The position numbers and the translations under genes were made by a program. From Adineta vaga (lineage: Eukaryota; Rotifera), in contig CP075492.1 in assembly GCA_021613535.1 (NCBI GenBank), positions 19,840,001 to 19,904,000 of the forward strand: DNA of 64,000 nt, in the 5' to 3' direction. The notes under the pieces were generated by a model, which had not been told where the DNA came from, did not search any database, and worked only from the letters and a program-made list of their open reading frames with translations. The first letter of the stretch is position 1, and each line of letters opens with the position of its first letter. Below are positions 1 to 9,809 of this stretch, piece by piece.

Positions 1-426
1 AGTAATAGCCAACTGCTTAATTATCCTACTGGTATTTATCTTGATGAAATTAATTCATATATTTATATTGCGGATTCATATAATAATCGAATTCAACGAT
101 TTCGATTGGGCAATTTAATCAATGGTACTACAGTTGCTGGCGGAAATGGTCCGGGATCATGTAACAATCAATTCAATACACCTTATAGTGTGTATGTTTC
201 AATAAACACAGGATTTATGTATATTGCTGATGGTAATAATCATCGTATATAACGCTGGGCTATTGGAGCCTCATATGGAGTGACAATAGCTGGAATTACT
301 GGCTCTACTAGTACTAGTTTAACACTTTTAAATCAACCATCACGAGCTATTTTAGATCCTAATGAAACAAATGTGTATGTAAATGATATGATGAACAATC
401 GTGTTCTTCGTTTTACTCTTATCTAA
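1..426 (+). pseudogene. NHL-repeat protein, 3' end, with in-frame stop
   Basis: Frame 1 reads from the window edge to TAA at 424-426 and encodes the end of an NHL beta-propeller. Recurrent blades such as YIADSYNNRIQRF, MYIADGNNHRI and VYVNDMMNNRVLRF are visible, each about 40-45 residues apart. NHL repeats are usually protein-binding or extracellular propellers. The 5' part lies outside the window. A TAA at 250-252 interrupts the frame exactly where blades normally continue (NNHRI, stop, RW). A single C-to-T change from CAA would give it, so this copy is either a pseudogene or carries a nonsense allele. The family call is firm; the gene's specific role is unknown. Confidence 0.75.
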
Positions 427-689
427 GAATCAATATTATTTATAACTTAATAAAAAGTACCTTATTTAAACTTTTCTGTTGTATTGTAAAACACTAGAAG
501 TTTTATTATTAATAAACATTTTCTGAAACAAATATATCATTTCATATATCTTTGTATAAATAAGAATTTCACTTCTATAAATATAAATGACATAGATATT
601 TTAATTGAGATACTATTGATGAGGTTATGACAAATCTCAAATTGGTACCAACTTTTACTAAAAATCTGATCGTGGGGTGTATGGGTGAG
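427..689. other. AT-rich spacer, no gene seen
   Basis: I see no coding signal here. A G-rich tract starting near 674 (GGGGTGTATGGGTGAGGG) forms the target into which the neighbouring hAT element inserted. Confidence 0.5.
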
Positions 690-697
690 GGTGAGAC

Positions 698-3600
698 AGA
701 GCTCCGCGGGACGACCAAAAAGTCGTCCCGTCCCGCCCCGTGTCCCGCCTCTTTTCGTCCCGTCCCGTCCTGTCCCGCGTTAGTTTCGATCGAGAGTCCC
801 GTCCCGTCCCGTATTTCGAGCTCTTCTGTCCCGTCCCGTTCGTCCCGTCCCGCATCATGTTTTACTTTTTCAATCTAAATAATTTATTTTACCTCTTAAA
901 TATATTTAACTAACATTAATATTACAAAAAATACTTTTTATCACAAAAAATTGAATGTTCAGCAAGAAGAATCTTTTTCTATGAAAAAAGAATAAGTTTG
1001 AATACTGCTCATCTAGTAACTGATCTAAGAAAAAGTATGTTGTTGAGATTTTCTGGATTGATTGAAGCACGACGTTCACTCATAACGAGCCCACCTCCAC
1101 TAAATTCACGTTCAACTGATGATGTTGTAGCGGGAATACAATGAATCATTCGCGCCAGTTTCGATAATAATGGCAGATTGTTTTGGTTTTCCTTCCAGAA
1201 TATTAAAGGATTGTCAACGAGCAGCTCAGGATTAATATGCATTGATAAGTATTTGTCGACTTCATCATCATCTAGTTCATCATATTCGTCACTGAGATTA
1301 CCGACTTCATATTCTTGACCAAATCGTTTTTTCTTCTTGAGAGGTGGTTCACCTTGAGCATTCGTTTGAAATAATTGTTGTTTTCCTCGATTATGTAACA
1401 AACGTTTTACTTTTTCTCGTTCAGCTATTTCTTTCAATTGTCGTCGTACATAAATCTTGCAAGAATCAATTTCTTCATTGGAACATTTGCGAAGATATCT
1501 GTATCTAGGATGAAGAAATGTTGCTGCAAAATGAATGGGTTCTAAGACAAACATATCTTTTAGTAATTCAAGTAGACGAAGTCGAAAAAATCGAATTCCT
1601 GAAAGCAAAAAATAGTCTTGCTTGAATTATTTTACAAGTGTTCAACTGATATATTCTATCAGATAGAACTATTAAACTCACCATCCGACTCCTCCGATTC
1701 GATATCATATTGATCGTCATCACTTTCTTTTCTTTTCGATGACATATTATCAGAATCATCATTTTCTTTATTGAAATTGATCAAATATTCGAATGAACTT
1801 AATGCTTTACGTAAAGTCATGACACAGATAAGAACTAAATACAACGATGGTTGATTTCCTTTTTGTATAATGGTTAGGATATGCTTGAATGGACGTAATA
1901 AATATACAAGACGTTTGATAATCAATCGATCAATTAAAAATGATTTCTTCTTCTCCTGCAAAACCTTTTTTGTTTCTTTAAAAGAACGATCAATTGATTC
2001 CAACAATTGCATTATCGAAAGCCAACGAACTTTGCTTGATTGATGTAAACTAAAACCACCTTCAGATTGAATATCTTTGTTCAATCCATTCTAGAATATG
2101 GAAAAAAAAGTAAATATTTGTTCATTCGTTAACTCACCAATTTGACATATTTCACAATATCTTTGCAATTGTTGAGCACTTTCAAGACTTCTCGAGCACA
2201 ATTAGGCAGATCTTTAACTTTTGTCTTTGACATATTAACGAAAACAATTTCATCAATATCACCATCCAAAATACTGCTATTGAATAGATCTTCTGAATTT
2301 ACCACATTTTCACCTGTTGAATCAGAAGAAACACCTGTTTGATTTTTGATTGACTCATTCTGGTAGAAACACAACACCAGAATATTGTTCAGTCGGTGAG
2401 CAAAGCAGAAATATGAAGAATAATTCTTCATTGCCTTTACGAAGTTAGAACCACGATCTGTCACAAATTTAAGAATAGATAAATCAGTAATGTTGAACTT
2501 TCCCAATGCTTTATGTAATGCCTAAAAAATACAAGCAATTATAGTGAGAAGAGAAAAAGATCCTCACCTCAATGACACTTTCAGCAGTTTTATCATCTTC
2601 TTCAAATGGAGAGCAACAAAGATCATACGATCGATACTCAAATTGATCATTAACAAATGCGGCAGCAATTCCAAGATAAGAAACTTGATGAACAGGATCG
2701 CTCCATAAATCGGGACAAAATGTAACAGCCTCGCTCTCAAGAGGTTCAATTAATTCTTCACTAATACGAACACGATGTTGATCAGCGAGTTTGGATACAT
2801 GTGCAGCGGTTGTATCAGCACCTCTCAACACTTCATCCACATCAATACAACCACGACGAGCACCTTAATGAAGAGATAAAACAGATATTATTAGAGTTTT
2901 ATGATCAGCTAATTACCAATTGAAATACATTCCTGGATCAATCGCCGAAGTCCTTTATCTTCAACTACTGAAAATGGACGAATACTTTGACAAACCCATT
3001 CTGCTTGTAAATCCTTTATCTTCATAATTTCAGGTGCTTTTAAAACCGGTGATTGTCCTGCATAAAACGTAGTTAAACGTCGCTGTGTCGAAGGTGTTCC
3101 ATTTGCTGCTAATCTTTTATTTCGTTCTTTTGAAGCTTCACAATCATGTCCATTGAGTAATCTCGTACTGTTTGATATGAATGAATATGTGCAAAAACAC
3201 TTCCGGCACGAAACAAATCCATTAATTCGTTCAGCATCACCATTACTATTGATAACTGCGGGAAATCCAAACAAAGTCCAACAATCAGATGTGCGCTTGC
3301 CTGTATTTTCAATAATAATATATTCATTAGATCTTGTTTTGAGCATCGATTGAATTTCACCACATCTGGCTTTATCCACATTTCGAGGAGAAGAAGGTGA
3401 TGAACTGACTAAAGTGATCTGCGAACCACGATGTGCTGCATTTCCAACACGTGAGATAGAAACTGGTGACAAAAGTTCTGGTGACGACATGAAATCGATA
3501 TTTAATTAATAATAAGTATTAATTGCTGAAAATTTATTAAATAAATCAGTGATACAAAAAGAAAAGTGTAGTTGAACAAAGAGAAAGAAAAAGAATGATT

Positions 3601-3845
3601 TACTGTATATTCAATAATCTGAGGATGATTAACCAGATTCGTTCTATAAGCTAACTATCCATTCGTGTATGTTCAAGTTGTAGATGTCGCGGGACACCAG
3701 AAAAAGTTATCGTGTCCCGTCCCGTCCCGTCCAGCGGCCAGTCATGTCCCGTCCCGCTATAGCTTTAATTTTATCGTCCCGTCCCGTCCTGGGACGGGAC
3801 GGGACGGGACGGGACGGGATTTATCCCGTGTCCCGCGGAGCTCTG
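698..3845 (-). mobile_element. hAT-superfamily DNA transposon, apparently complete
   Basis: The element has perfect 16-bp terminal inverted repeats: CAGAGCTCCGCGGGAC at 698-713 and its reverse complement at 3830-3845. It is flanked by a perfect 8-bp target duplication, GGGTGAGA, at 690-697 and 3846-3853. An 8-bp duplication and CAGRG-type ends are diagnostic of hAT elements. Just inside each end are arrays of GTCCC units (about 720-855 and 3710-3835), present in both orientations at the right end and able to fold into hairpins. These are likely transposase-binding subterminal repeats. The centre encodes one transposase on the minus strand. Intact ends, duplication and reading frame suggest recent insertion and possible activity. 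Confidence 0.95.
1009..3490 (-). CDS. hAT transposase (five exons, 750 aa)
   Basis: Exons 3490-2917, 2863-2568, 2521-2138, 2090-1682 and 1598-1009 join through four GT-AG introns of 46-83 bp into 2253 nt without a stop. Domains in order: a BED-type zinc finger (C95, C98, H115, C117); a hAT DNA-binding segment (RPFSVVEDKGL near 175); the RNase H-like catalytic core with D243 in PDLW, D312 in TDRGSN and CxxH at C329/H332 (CFAHRLNNIL); an acidic Glu/Asp-rich insertion; and a C-terminal hAT dimerisation region with SSVEREFS supplying catalytic E717. The DDE triad is therefore complete. Splice joins restore conserved text, for example GARRGCIDVDEVLRG across the first intron. Cut-and-paste transposition in the nucleus is the known role of the family. 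Confidence 0.93.
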
Positions 3846-3853
3846 GGGTGAGA

Positions 3854-4140
3854 CAAGCTGCCATGATCGGTTTCGAACCTATTACATATCATCATCAGAT
3901 GGCTTACGACACCAGAAAATGATTTAGTTGTATAATGTGTTCCGAAGTATGATAGAAATACATGCAATCGTGCGCGGCGAAGTGAACTTGTATAGTGATG
4001 AATTCATACTTATGAGATTCAGAGAATGATATGTTTAGAAGGACTCTTTACCGTAAGATAAACTGGGGTAACTAACTATATGTATAAAGATTGATTCTTG
4101 GCTAGTAGGTGCAGTGTTAGTTTAGTCAGAGAAGCTAAGA
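3854..4140. other. Spacer between hAT element and LINE, no gene seen
   Basis: No convincing ORF. A short tRNA-like stretch near 3865-3915 was considered and rejected. The boundary with the LINE 5' region is not defined. Confidence 0.4.
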
Positions 4141-4155
4141 ATAGGATTATCGGAA

Positions 4156-4390
4156 GTTCGCCAATAAGACTTTCGCAGTTTGGGCTTTCGCCAATACACA
4201 TACTGGACATTCGCCAATTCACGAGTTTCCATTGGAATTATGCCATTAAATACTTCTAGTAGTTGGTGATCAAAGAATGATAGAATCTACTCGACTCTCG
4301 CCAATATGTCCTATAGAAATTCGCCAATTGGTGAATGTCCATTGTACTTTCGCCAATAATTGGCGAAAGTCACAATTGGCGAACTTCGGA
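4156..4390. promoter_or_regulatory. CCAAT-box cluster with TTCGCCAAT repeats
   Basis: TTCGCCAAT-like units put CCAAT on the plus strand at 4161, 4191, 4214, 4301, 4324 and 4353, and ATTGG (CCAAT on the other strand) at 4231, 4327, 4359 and 4375. A perfect 25-bp palindrome at 4346-4370 is centred on A4358 and made of two head-to-head TTCGCCAAT units. CCAAT is the known NF-Y site. The position about 200-430 bp upstream of the LINE ORF1 start suggests an internal LINE promoter, which is inference. Confidence 0.5.
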
Positions 4391-4589
4391 ATTCCCAACC
4401 AAAGCTATACTTGAATTTGAACTATCTATTCGCCGTATATACAGTCTACTGATAAGTCGTGCTGTTTATTCTCCTTTCTCTCGATTGTTTACATACTTTC
4501 TTCTCCGTTCTGTCCATCTTCAACACGTGTTAGCGTGTAATCGAGGAATTTAAAATTAAATTAATTCCTCTTTTTTGGAATTTTAAGTC

Positions 4590-6257
4590 ATGTCTATGAC
4601 TTCTAATTCTAATAAAAATCATATTAATGATGATGAAGAATTTGAACAATCAATTTTTAATCATGGTCCTAATTTAGTTCATGGTCATAAAGATGCTGAT
4701 GGTTTTGGTAATGTTGTTTCAAATCGTGGTGTTAACACATCAGCAACTGATTCTCTTCTTGTTAATTCTTCAAGTACATCGGTTCGACGTCCACTTTCAG
4801 TGGATGGTACTGATGATTTTCAAGTTGTTTCACATAAAAAACATTCGAAACAACAGTTGCATGGAGTTTCTGATCGTACTGATTCCTTTGTTATTCAAGA
4901 TGCTATTAATGTTAGTGTTCCAGGTGATATTATTGATGGTTTAGTAGCTACTACAACTCATCAATTTACAATTACTGATGAATCTGCTAGGTATGCAAAG
5001 TCACGTTATCCATTTGCTCCTTATGTGCTTTTATTTAAAACTGGAAAAATATCTATTGATCAAGTTAAAAATGAATTATTTAAACATTGTAAAATGGTTT
5101 ACAAATTTGATCTTCAACTATTAAACTGTCGTATAATTCATTCTGATCTTGCTGGTAAAAGTTATAATGTCCTTATTTATGTTAAAAATGCCGAGTCTTT
5201 CTCATTTCTTTTATCTAATGAACATTGGCCTACTACATTTGGTGGTGAACCTTATATATTACATTCGGTACCGTCGATACCACCTCAATTAAGTTTATTA
5301 GTGAAGAATGTTAATTTGGACATTGATTTTGATGAATTTTGTAAAATGGTTAAAGATAAATATCGTCATGTAAAAAATGTCATTCGTTTGAAAAATAAAT
5401 TTCAAAATTTTATTAAATTGGTTAAATTAGAATTGACTTGTGCAACAACTCGTGAAAAAATGTTAAATGATCGACGTCTTCTTATTAATCATATAGCATA
5501 TGATATCGTTGAATTTTTAGCACCTGTTAATGTTCTTATTTGTTCAAAATGTATGGCTCTCGGTCATTTTAAGAAACAGTGTCCTCAACTTAAAGAAACT
5601 TGTCGAACATGTGGTGAATTGGTGGATAATATGAAAGATCATGTATGTTCACAAATAGAAAAATGTATTCACTGTCAATCAAATCATAAGTCCAACTCTC
5701 TTAAATGTCCAGTGGTAAAAAACTTTCGTGCTGAATTAACCAAGAAATTATTACATATTAATAATTCATCTGCACCTGTTTCTAATGGTTTTGTTACAAC
5801 ACAAAATTATGCTTCAATTGTTTCAAATCTTCCTCCACCTCAATCTTCTATTGGTGATTTAAATAATTCTATGTTAAAAAAACTTGATGAAATTATGGGA
5901 ACAATGATTGATATGAAGAAAAAAATAGTTTCTTTTGAAGAAAAACAAAACACAATCGAACAATTCCTACTTGTTAAAAAAACAGGTGATGATCTTATTG
6001 CACAAAACCTGATTGAACTTTCTACAAATCAACAAGGATTAAAGAAGGATATCGTTCAACATAGTCTTTTTATTGAACGTCATGAAAATATGTTTATGAA
6101 ATTAATGTTACCAATGTTCCAGGATTTTATTCCAGTTATTTCTTCTTGTAACCAAGACAAAAAAGGCAATGTACTTGATGCTGATCTGAAATGTAGATTG
6201 GAACGTTATTTGGTACAAATGAAAAAAGCAACTGAAGGTAAAAATTTCTCTAACTAA
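4590..6257 (+). CDS. LINE ORF1: zinc-knuckle nucleic-acid-binding protein
   Basis: A 555-aa protein. The N-terminal third is polar and low complexity. Residues about 317-375 hold three Cys-rich knuckles (CSKCMALGHFKKQC, CRTCGELVDNMKDHVC and CIHCQSNHKSNSLKC), the usual single-strand nucleic-acid-binding motif of ORF1/Gag-like proteins. The segment about 430-500 is Lys/Glu/Leu-rich and may form a coiled coil for multimerisation. It should package LINE RNA into a ribonucleoprotein. Its TAA stop shares an A with the ATG of ORF2 (TAATG at 6255-6259), which suggests that ORF2 is translated by termination-reinitiation. The start is the first ATG after a CT-rich leader. Confidence 0.85.
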   Translation: MSMTSNSNKNHINDDEEFEQSIFNHGPNLVHGHKDADGFGNVVSNRGVNTSATDSLLVNSSSTSVRRPLSVDGTDDFQVVSHKKHSKQQLHGVSDRTDSFVIQDAINVSVPGDIIDGLVATTTHQFTITDESARYAKSRYPFAPYVLLFKTGKISIDQVKNELFKHCKMVYKFDLQLLNCRIIHSDLAGKSYNVLIYVKNAESFSFLLSNEHWPTTFGGEPYILHSVPSIPPQLSLLVKNVNLDIDFDEFCKMVKDKYRHVKNVIRLKNKFQNFIKLVKLELTCATTREKMLNDRRLLINHIAYDIVEFLAPVNVLICSKCMALGHFKKQCPQLKETCRTCGELVDNMKDHVCSQIEKCIHCQSNHKSNSLKCPVVKNFRAELTKKLLHINNSSAPVSNGFVTTQNYASIVSNLPPPQSSIGDLNNSMLKKLDEIMGTMIDMKKKIVSFEEKQNTIEQFLLVKKTGDDLIAQNLIELSTNQQGLKKDIVQHSLFIERHENMFMKLMLPMFQDFIPVISSCNQDKKGNVLDADLKCRLERYLVQMKKATEGKNFSN

Positions 6258-9250
6258 TGTCTTTGTCGCCTTTCGCTTCTCCTTTTTTCTCTTGTACTTC
6301 TTCTGAAAAAAATTGTAAACGTAATGATTTGTTATCTAAAGCTAAAAATAGTTTGTCTCGTTTTGATTTTCATCTTATTTCTACTATTCTTTCAGAATGG
6401 GAGGATAGTTTAACCCTTTCTTCTTGTTTTTCATTGTGGCAAAAGTTTGTACCGAAACTTGTTTGCTCTTCTACTTCTTCTTTACATGTTCTGTCCTTTA
6501 ATGTTCGTGGTTTAGATTTGAGATGGCAAGAAGTTCTTCTTCTTATTTCTTCTTTTAATCCTGATATTATTATTCTTCTAGAAACGGGTAAAATTGATAT
6601 GTCTTTTCATGAGAAAAATTTCCATAACTTTAAAATGTTTTTTCAAAAAGGAGAAAATAGTCATGGTGGTGTTTTAATTCTAGTAAGAAATGATATGATT
6701 GTCTCTCGTATTGAGTGTTGTATTCCTAATGTTTGTGTTGTTGATGTCAAAGGTTGTGAAACTTTAAGAATTCTAGGTGTATATGCACCAACAAGTAAAT
6801 CATGGAATTGGCATGATTTATCGTTCTTTTTATCTATGAAATGTGTTGTCTTTGCTGATTTTAATGTTGATCTTTATCAAGACACTCAGAAATCTGATGT
6901 TTTATTTGAATGGGCTGATAGTCAATTTCTTGCTCCGTTTTTACCTGATAAATCGACCTCTCGAAGATCGGATAGAATTATTGATTATGCTTTTGCTAAT
7001 TGTTCGAACATCTCTATTCAAACTCTGCAAAGTACTACTACTGGAGATCATTGGCCGATCTTTTCTGTTGTTCCGTTTGAAATGAAACAAAATCTTGTTG
7101 GTACAAATGTTCATTGGAAGGTCTTTTCGTTATTTACTGAATATACTTTTAGTTTTTGGGAGAGCTTATGGAATCTTAAAGATATTGATTTGATTTACAA
7201 TGATTATAGTAAATTTCTATATCTTCTTTCTTCTCGATGTACAATTGTCTTTCCTAGAGAAAAATATCGACCTGCTATTCCAGGTGAAATTCGTTCTTTT
7301 CTTTCATACATCAGAGCACTTTCTTTTCAACAAATGAGAACAAAAAATTATGAATTGAAACGACAGATTAACTCTTTAAAAAATCTAGCAAAGATCAAAC
7401 TAAAAACATTTTTTTCTTCTAACCTTTCTTCTCTTCTATATCTTCGTAATACTTCTTCTCCTGCTGCTAATTTTTTTTGGAATAGAACTAAAGGACATCT
7501 TAAACCTTGTTCATCTTCGCTTCATGGTTTTATAGATTCATCAGGTAATGCGTGTAAAGATTCAGAAATGATGTGTAATATTGCGGCTGATTATTATGAA
7601 AAATTCTTTAGTAAATCGGAGATTCACAGACCACATCCATATACAGATTTTCCGCCTATTGAACATGATAATATTGGTGAACAAATTCCTGAAATTACTT
7701 TAGATGAATTACTTGATACTGTTCATTTTAAGCGTAAAAAGAAATCGGTTGATGCAAATGGCCTTTGTAACTTTATGTTCAACTATCTTGATTTGAATCA
7801 TTGGAGTTTATTTCTAAAACTTTTCAATTTTTCCTTTCAGCACGCTGTGCTTCCTAATGGTTGGAAAAACACTAGGATGGTTTTGATTGCTAAAAAAGAT
7901 TCTATTTGTTTGCCTTCTCTTACTCGTCCAATTTCTTTAATTGATTCTTTTCTTAAGATTGGTGAAAGATTATTTCTAAATCGATTTCGTGATGTTCTTG
8001 TGCGTAGAGGTTTACTTCCTGATAATCAGTCTGGATTTAGAGAGGGTTTTCGTTTGCAAACTAGGTTGTTATTATTCTTGGAGGATATCTATAGTATTTT
8101 ATGTAATAGTGAACCAATTTGTACTATTTTTATAGATTTTAAGTCAGCTTTTGATCAGTTGTGGCATTCAGGTTGTATTGGAAAGTTGAGAAATATTGGT
8201 ATTCCTACTGCTTATCTGAATTGGATAGATGTATGGCTTCGTAATAGAAAATGTTTTATTGATATCAATGGTTGTCGTTCACGTTTATTCTCAATTGATA
8301 AAGGTGGTCCACAAGGTAGCGTCCTAACTCCGACGCTATTCATCACCTATCATTGTGACATGAGTGCATTTCTATCTCGTTGTACTAGTCATTTTTTTGC
8401 TGATGATGTTGCTGCTATTCTAGCTGGTCAACTTGGTATACGTTATACTGATCAATGTATTGATCTTGAAAAACGTGTTAAGTTTTTTCTTGATCTTCTT
8501 GAGTTTTATTCACTTTTATCGGACCAACCGCTAAATCGATCAAAGACAGAAGCTTTATTTAGTGCTCGAGCGATTGGATCCCCTAAGTTTTTAGTTGCAT
8601 TTGATACTGATGGTGGTGATGTGGTGAAGTGGGTGAAAGAATATAAATATCTTGGATATATTATTTCATCTAAACTTGGTTGGGGTAAATTAATCAAAAG
8701 TGTTGAATGTAAAGTTCGAAAAAGAATAGCACTTATTCGATCTTTTAAACTTTTTGGTTGTTCATCAGCTGGTCTTCGGAAGGCTTTGTTTTATTCTCAT
8801 GTTTTACCAATATTCACTTGGATATATCCAGTTTTTCCACTATTAACTCGTAAACAACAAGAAAATATGTCCAAATTTTATTATACATCTTTACGACGTA
8901 CTCTCAACTGTCTTGAATGGAATGAAATATTTTTTGCACAGTTACTTGATGAATTATCTTTAGAAGATAGATGTTCGGCTTATTGGAATAGATATTTAGT
9001 AGCACTTTCTAATTCTACGGATGGTAATCTCATTTTTGAAAAAGCTAATCTTTGTGAGTTTAGGAAAAGTTGGTTAGATAGAGAATATTCTATATCTTGC
9101 TTAAGAAAGTCCAAAAGATTTGTTCCTTACACATCGATTTTAGAAAAGGTAGTTACGTGGCTTTCTTCTATTCCTCAGAATTCTTCAGTTTTTCATTATG
9201 ATCTACAAGATATTGAGCTTCTTCAATCCTTTCCTGATTCTTTCTGTTAA
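6257..9250 (+). CDS. LINE ORF2: AP endonuclease and reverse transcriptase
   Basis: A 997-aa polyprotein for target-primed reverse transcription. Residues about 75-275 are an exonuclease-endonuclease-phosphatase domain: SFNVRGLD at the start, LLETGKID with the metal-binding Glu, VFADFNVDL, and GDHWPIF at the end. Residues about 500-800 are the reverse transcriptase: RPISLIDSFLKIGERL, NQSGFREGFRLQTRLL, IDFKSAFDQLWHSG, KGGPQGSVLTPTLF and the catalytic FADDV near residue 713. FADD replaces the more common YADD, which is tolerated in LINEs. I see no RNase H motif or C-terminal CCHC finger. The frame overlaps the ORF1 stop by one base. Confidence 0.9.
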   Translation: MSLSPFASPFFSCTSSEKNCKRNDLLSKAKNSLSRFDFHLISTILSEWEDSLTLSSCFSLWQKFVPKLVCSSTSSLHVLSFNVRGLDLRWQEVLLLISSFNPDIIILLETGKIDMSFHEKNFHNFKMFFQKGENSHGGVLILVRNDMIVSRIECCIPNVCVVDVKGCETLRILGVYAPTSKSWNWHDLSFFLSMKCVVFADFNVDLYQDTQKSDVLFEWADSQFLAPFLPDKSTSRRSDRIIDYAFANCSNISIQTLQSTTTGDHWPIFSVVPFEMKQNLVGTNVHWKVFSLFTEYTFSFWESLWNLKDIDLIYNDYSKFLYLLSSRCTIVFPREKYRPAIPGEIRSFLSYIRALSFQQMRTKNYELKRQINSLKNLAKIKLKTFFSSNLSSLLYLRNTSSPAANFFWNRTKGHLKPCSSSLHGFIDSSGNACKDSEMMCNIAADYYEKFFSKSEIHRPHPYTDFPPIEHDNIGEQIPEITLDELLDTVHFKRKKKSVDANGLCNFMFNYLDLNHWSLFLKLFNFSFQHAVLPNGWKNTRMVLIAKKDSICLPSLTRPISLIDSFLKIGERLFLNRFRDVLVRRGLLPDNQSGFREGFRLQTRLLLFLEDIYSILCNSEPICTIFIDFKSAFDQLWHSGCIGKLRNIGIPTAYLNWIDVWLRNRKCFIDINGCRSRLFSIDKGGPQGSVLTPTLFITYHCDMSAFLSRCTSHFFADDVAAILAGQLGIRYTDQCIDLEKRVKFFLDLLEFYSLLSDQPLNRSKTEALFSARAIGSPKFLVAFDTDGGDVVKWVKEYKYLGYIISSKLGWGKLIKSVECKVRKRIALIRSFKLFGCSSAGLRKALFYSHVLPIFTWIYPVFPLLTRKQQENMSKFYYTSLRRTLNCLEWNEIFFAQLLDELSLEDRCSAYWNRYLVALSNSTDGNLIFEKANLCEFRKSWLDREYSISCLRKSKRFVPYTSILEKVVTWLSSIPQNSSVFHYDLQDIELLQSFPDSFC

Positions 9251-9590
9251 CTTCTATGTTATACTCATTCTTGTTATTTCTCTTCTTCATGTTCTTATTT
9301 AACAACTTACTGTTTTTCTTCCTCTTGGTTTCTATGTAATCGTTATATCTATACTTATTTTTCTCGTTCTTGGTTTTAATGTATTGCTCTTGATTTAATC
9401 ATTATATTTCATTCCGTTTCTGTTTTTTTTTCTTCTCTCTTTTTCTCCTTTTACTACAAACATTGTACTGTTAGGATCGAATGATCACAGTTATTTAGCA
9501 AAAAAAAAAAACTGTTTTACCTATAGTTTTTACTAAGGTAGTAAGAGCACCTAACTGTTTCGCACCTGAGATAGGTATACTTAGAGCAAC
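9251..9590 (+). other. LINE 3' untranslated region, poly-A tract and spacer
   Basis: T/C-rich, non-coding sequence follows ORF2 and ends in twelve A at 9500-9511. The rest, up to the solo LTR, holds nothing recognisable. Confidence 0.55.
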
Positions 9591-9595
9591 ACATC

Positions 9596-9804
9596 TGTAA
9601 CGATAAAGATATCACTCTATGTGGTGATATCAATATATGATCATCTCTCCCAAACATGCGTATCCTCTTGTTCTTCTCTCTTTCCCTCTCTCTATATAAG
9701 CGTGCATTGTATTGTAGAGTGGTTACACTCTGGGTATGTGAGATAGCCGAATAAACATCTATACCGTGAGAAGCGGTCAGCTACTCAACCAGTTTGTCGT
9801 TACA
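9596..9804 (+). mobile_element. Solo LTR of an LTR retrotransposon
   Basis: A 209-bp unit begins TGTAACGA and ends TCGTTACA, an 8-bp perfect terminal inverted repeat with TG...CA ends. It is flanked by a perfect 5-bp duplication, ACATC, at 9591-9595 and 9805-9809. Inside are a TATA box (TATATAAG, 9693-9700) and, about 50 bp downstream, a polyadenylation signal (AATAAA, 9750-9755), the normal U3-R layout. The plus orientation follows from that order. No internal gag-pol sequence is present, so this is the product of LTR-LTR recombination. Confidence 0.88.
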
Positions 9805-9809
9805 ACATC

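Larger units (their letters stand above)
4140..9511 (+). mobile_element. Non-LTR retrotransposon (LINE) with two ORFs
   Basis: A bicistronic LINE. The 5' region (about 4140-4589) is rich in CCAAT boxes. ORF1 is 4590-6257, ORF2 is 6257-9250, followed by a T/C-rich 3' untranslated stretch and a 12-nt A run at 9500-9511. Both ORFs are uninterrupted, so the copy may be autonomous. The 5' end is approximate, because I found no target-site duplication. ORF1 with zinc knuckles plus ORF2 with an AP-type endonuclease and no visible RNase H place it near the Jockey/I group; I do not assign a clade. Confidence 0.85.

Noticed and set aside
627-878. Pro/Ser-rich ORF
   Set aside because: It is the translation of the GTCCC subterminal repeat of the hAT element.
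3860-3920. tRNA-like sequence on the minus strand (GGTTCGAAACC T-loop look-alike)
   Set aside because: No matching acceptor stem, no proper D-arm and a poor anticodon stem; at best a relic.
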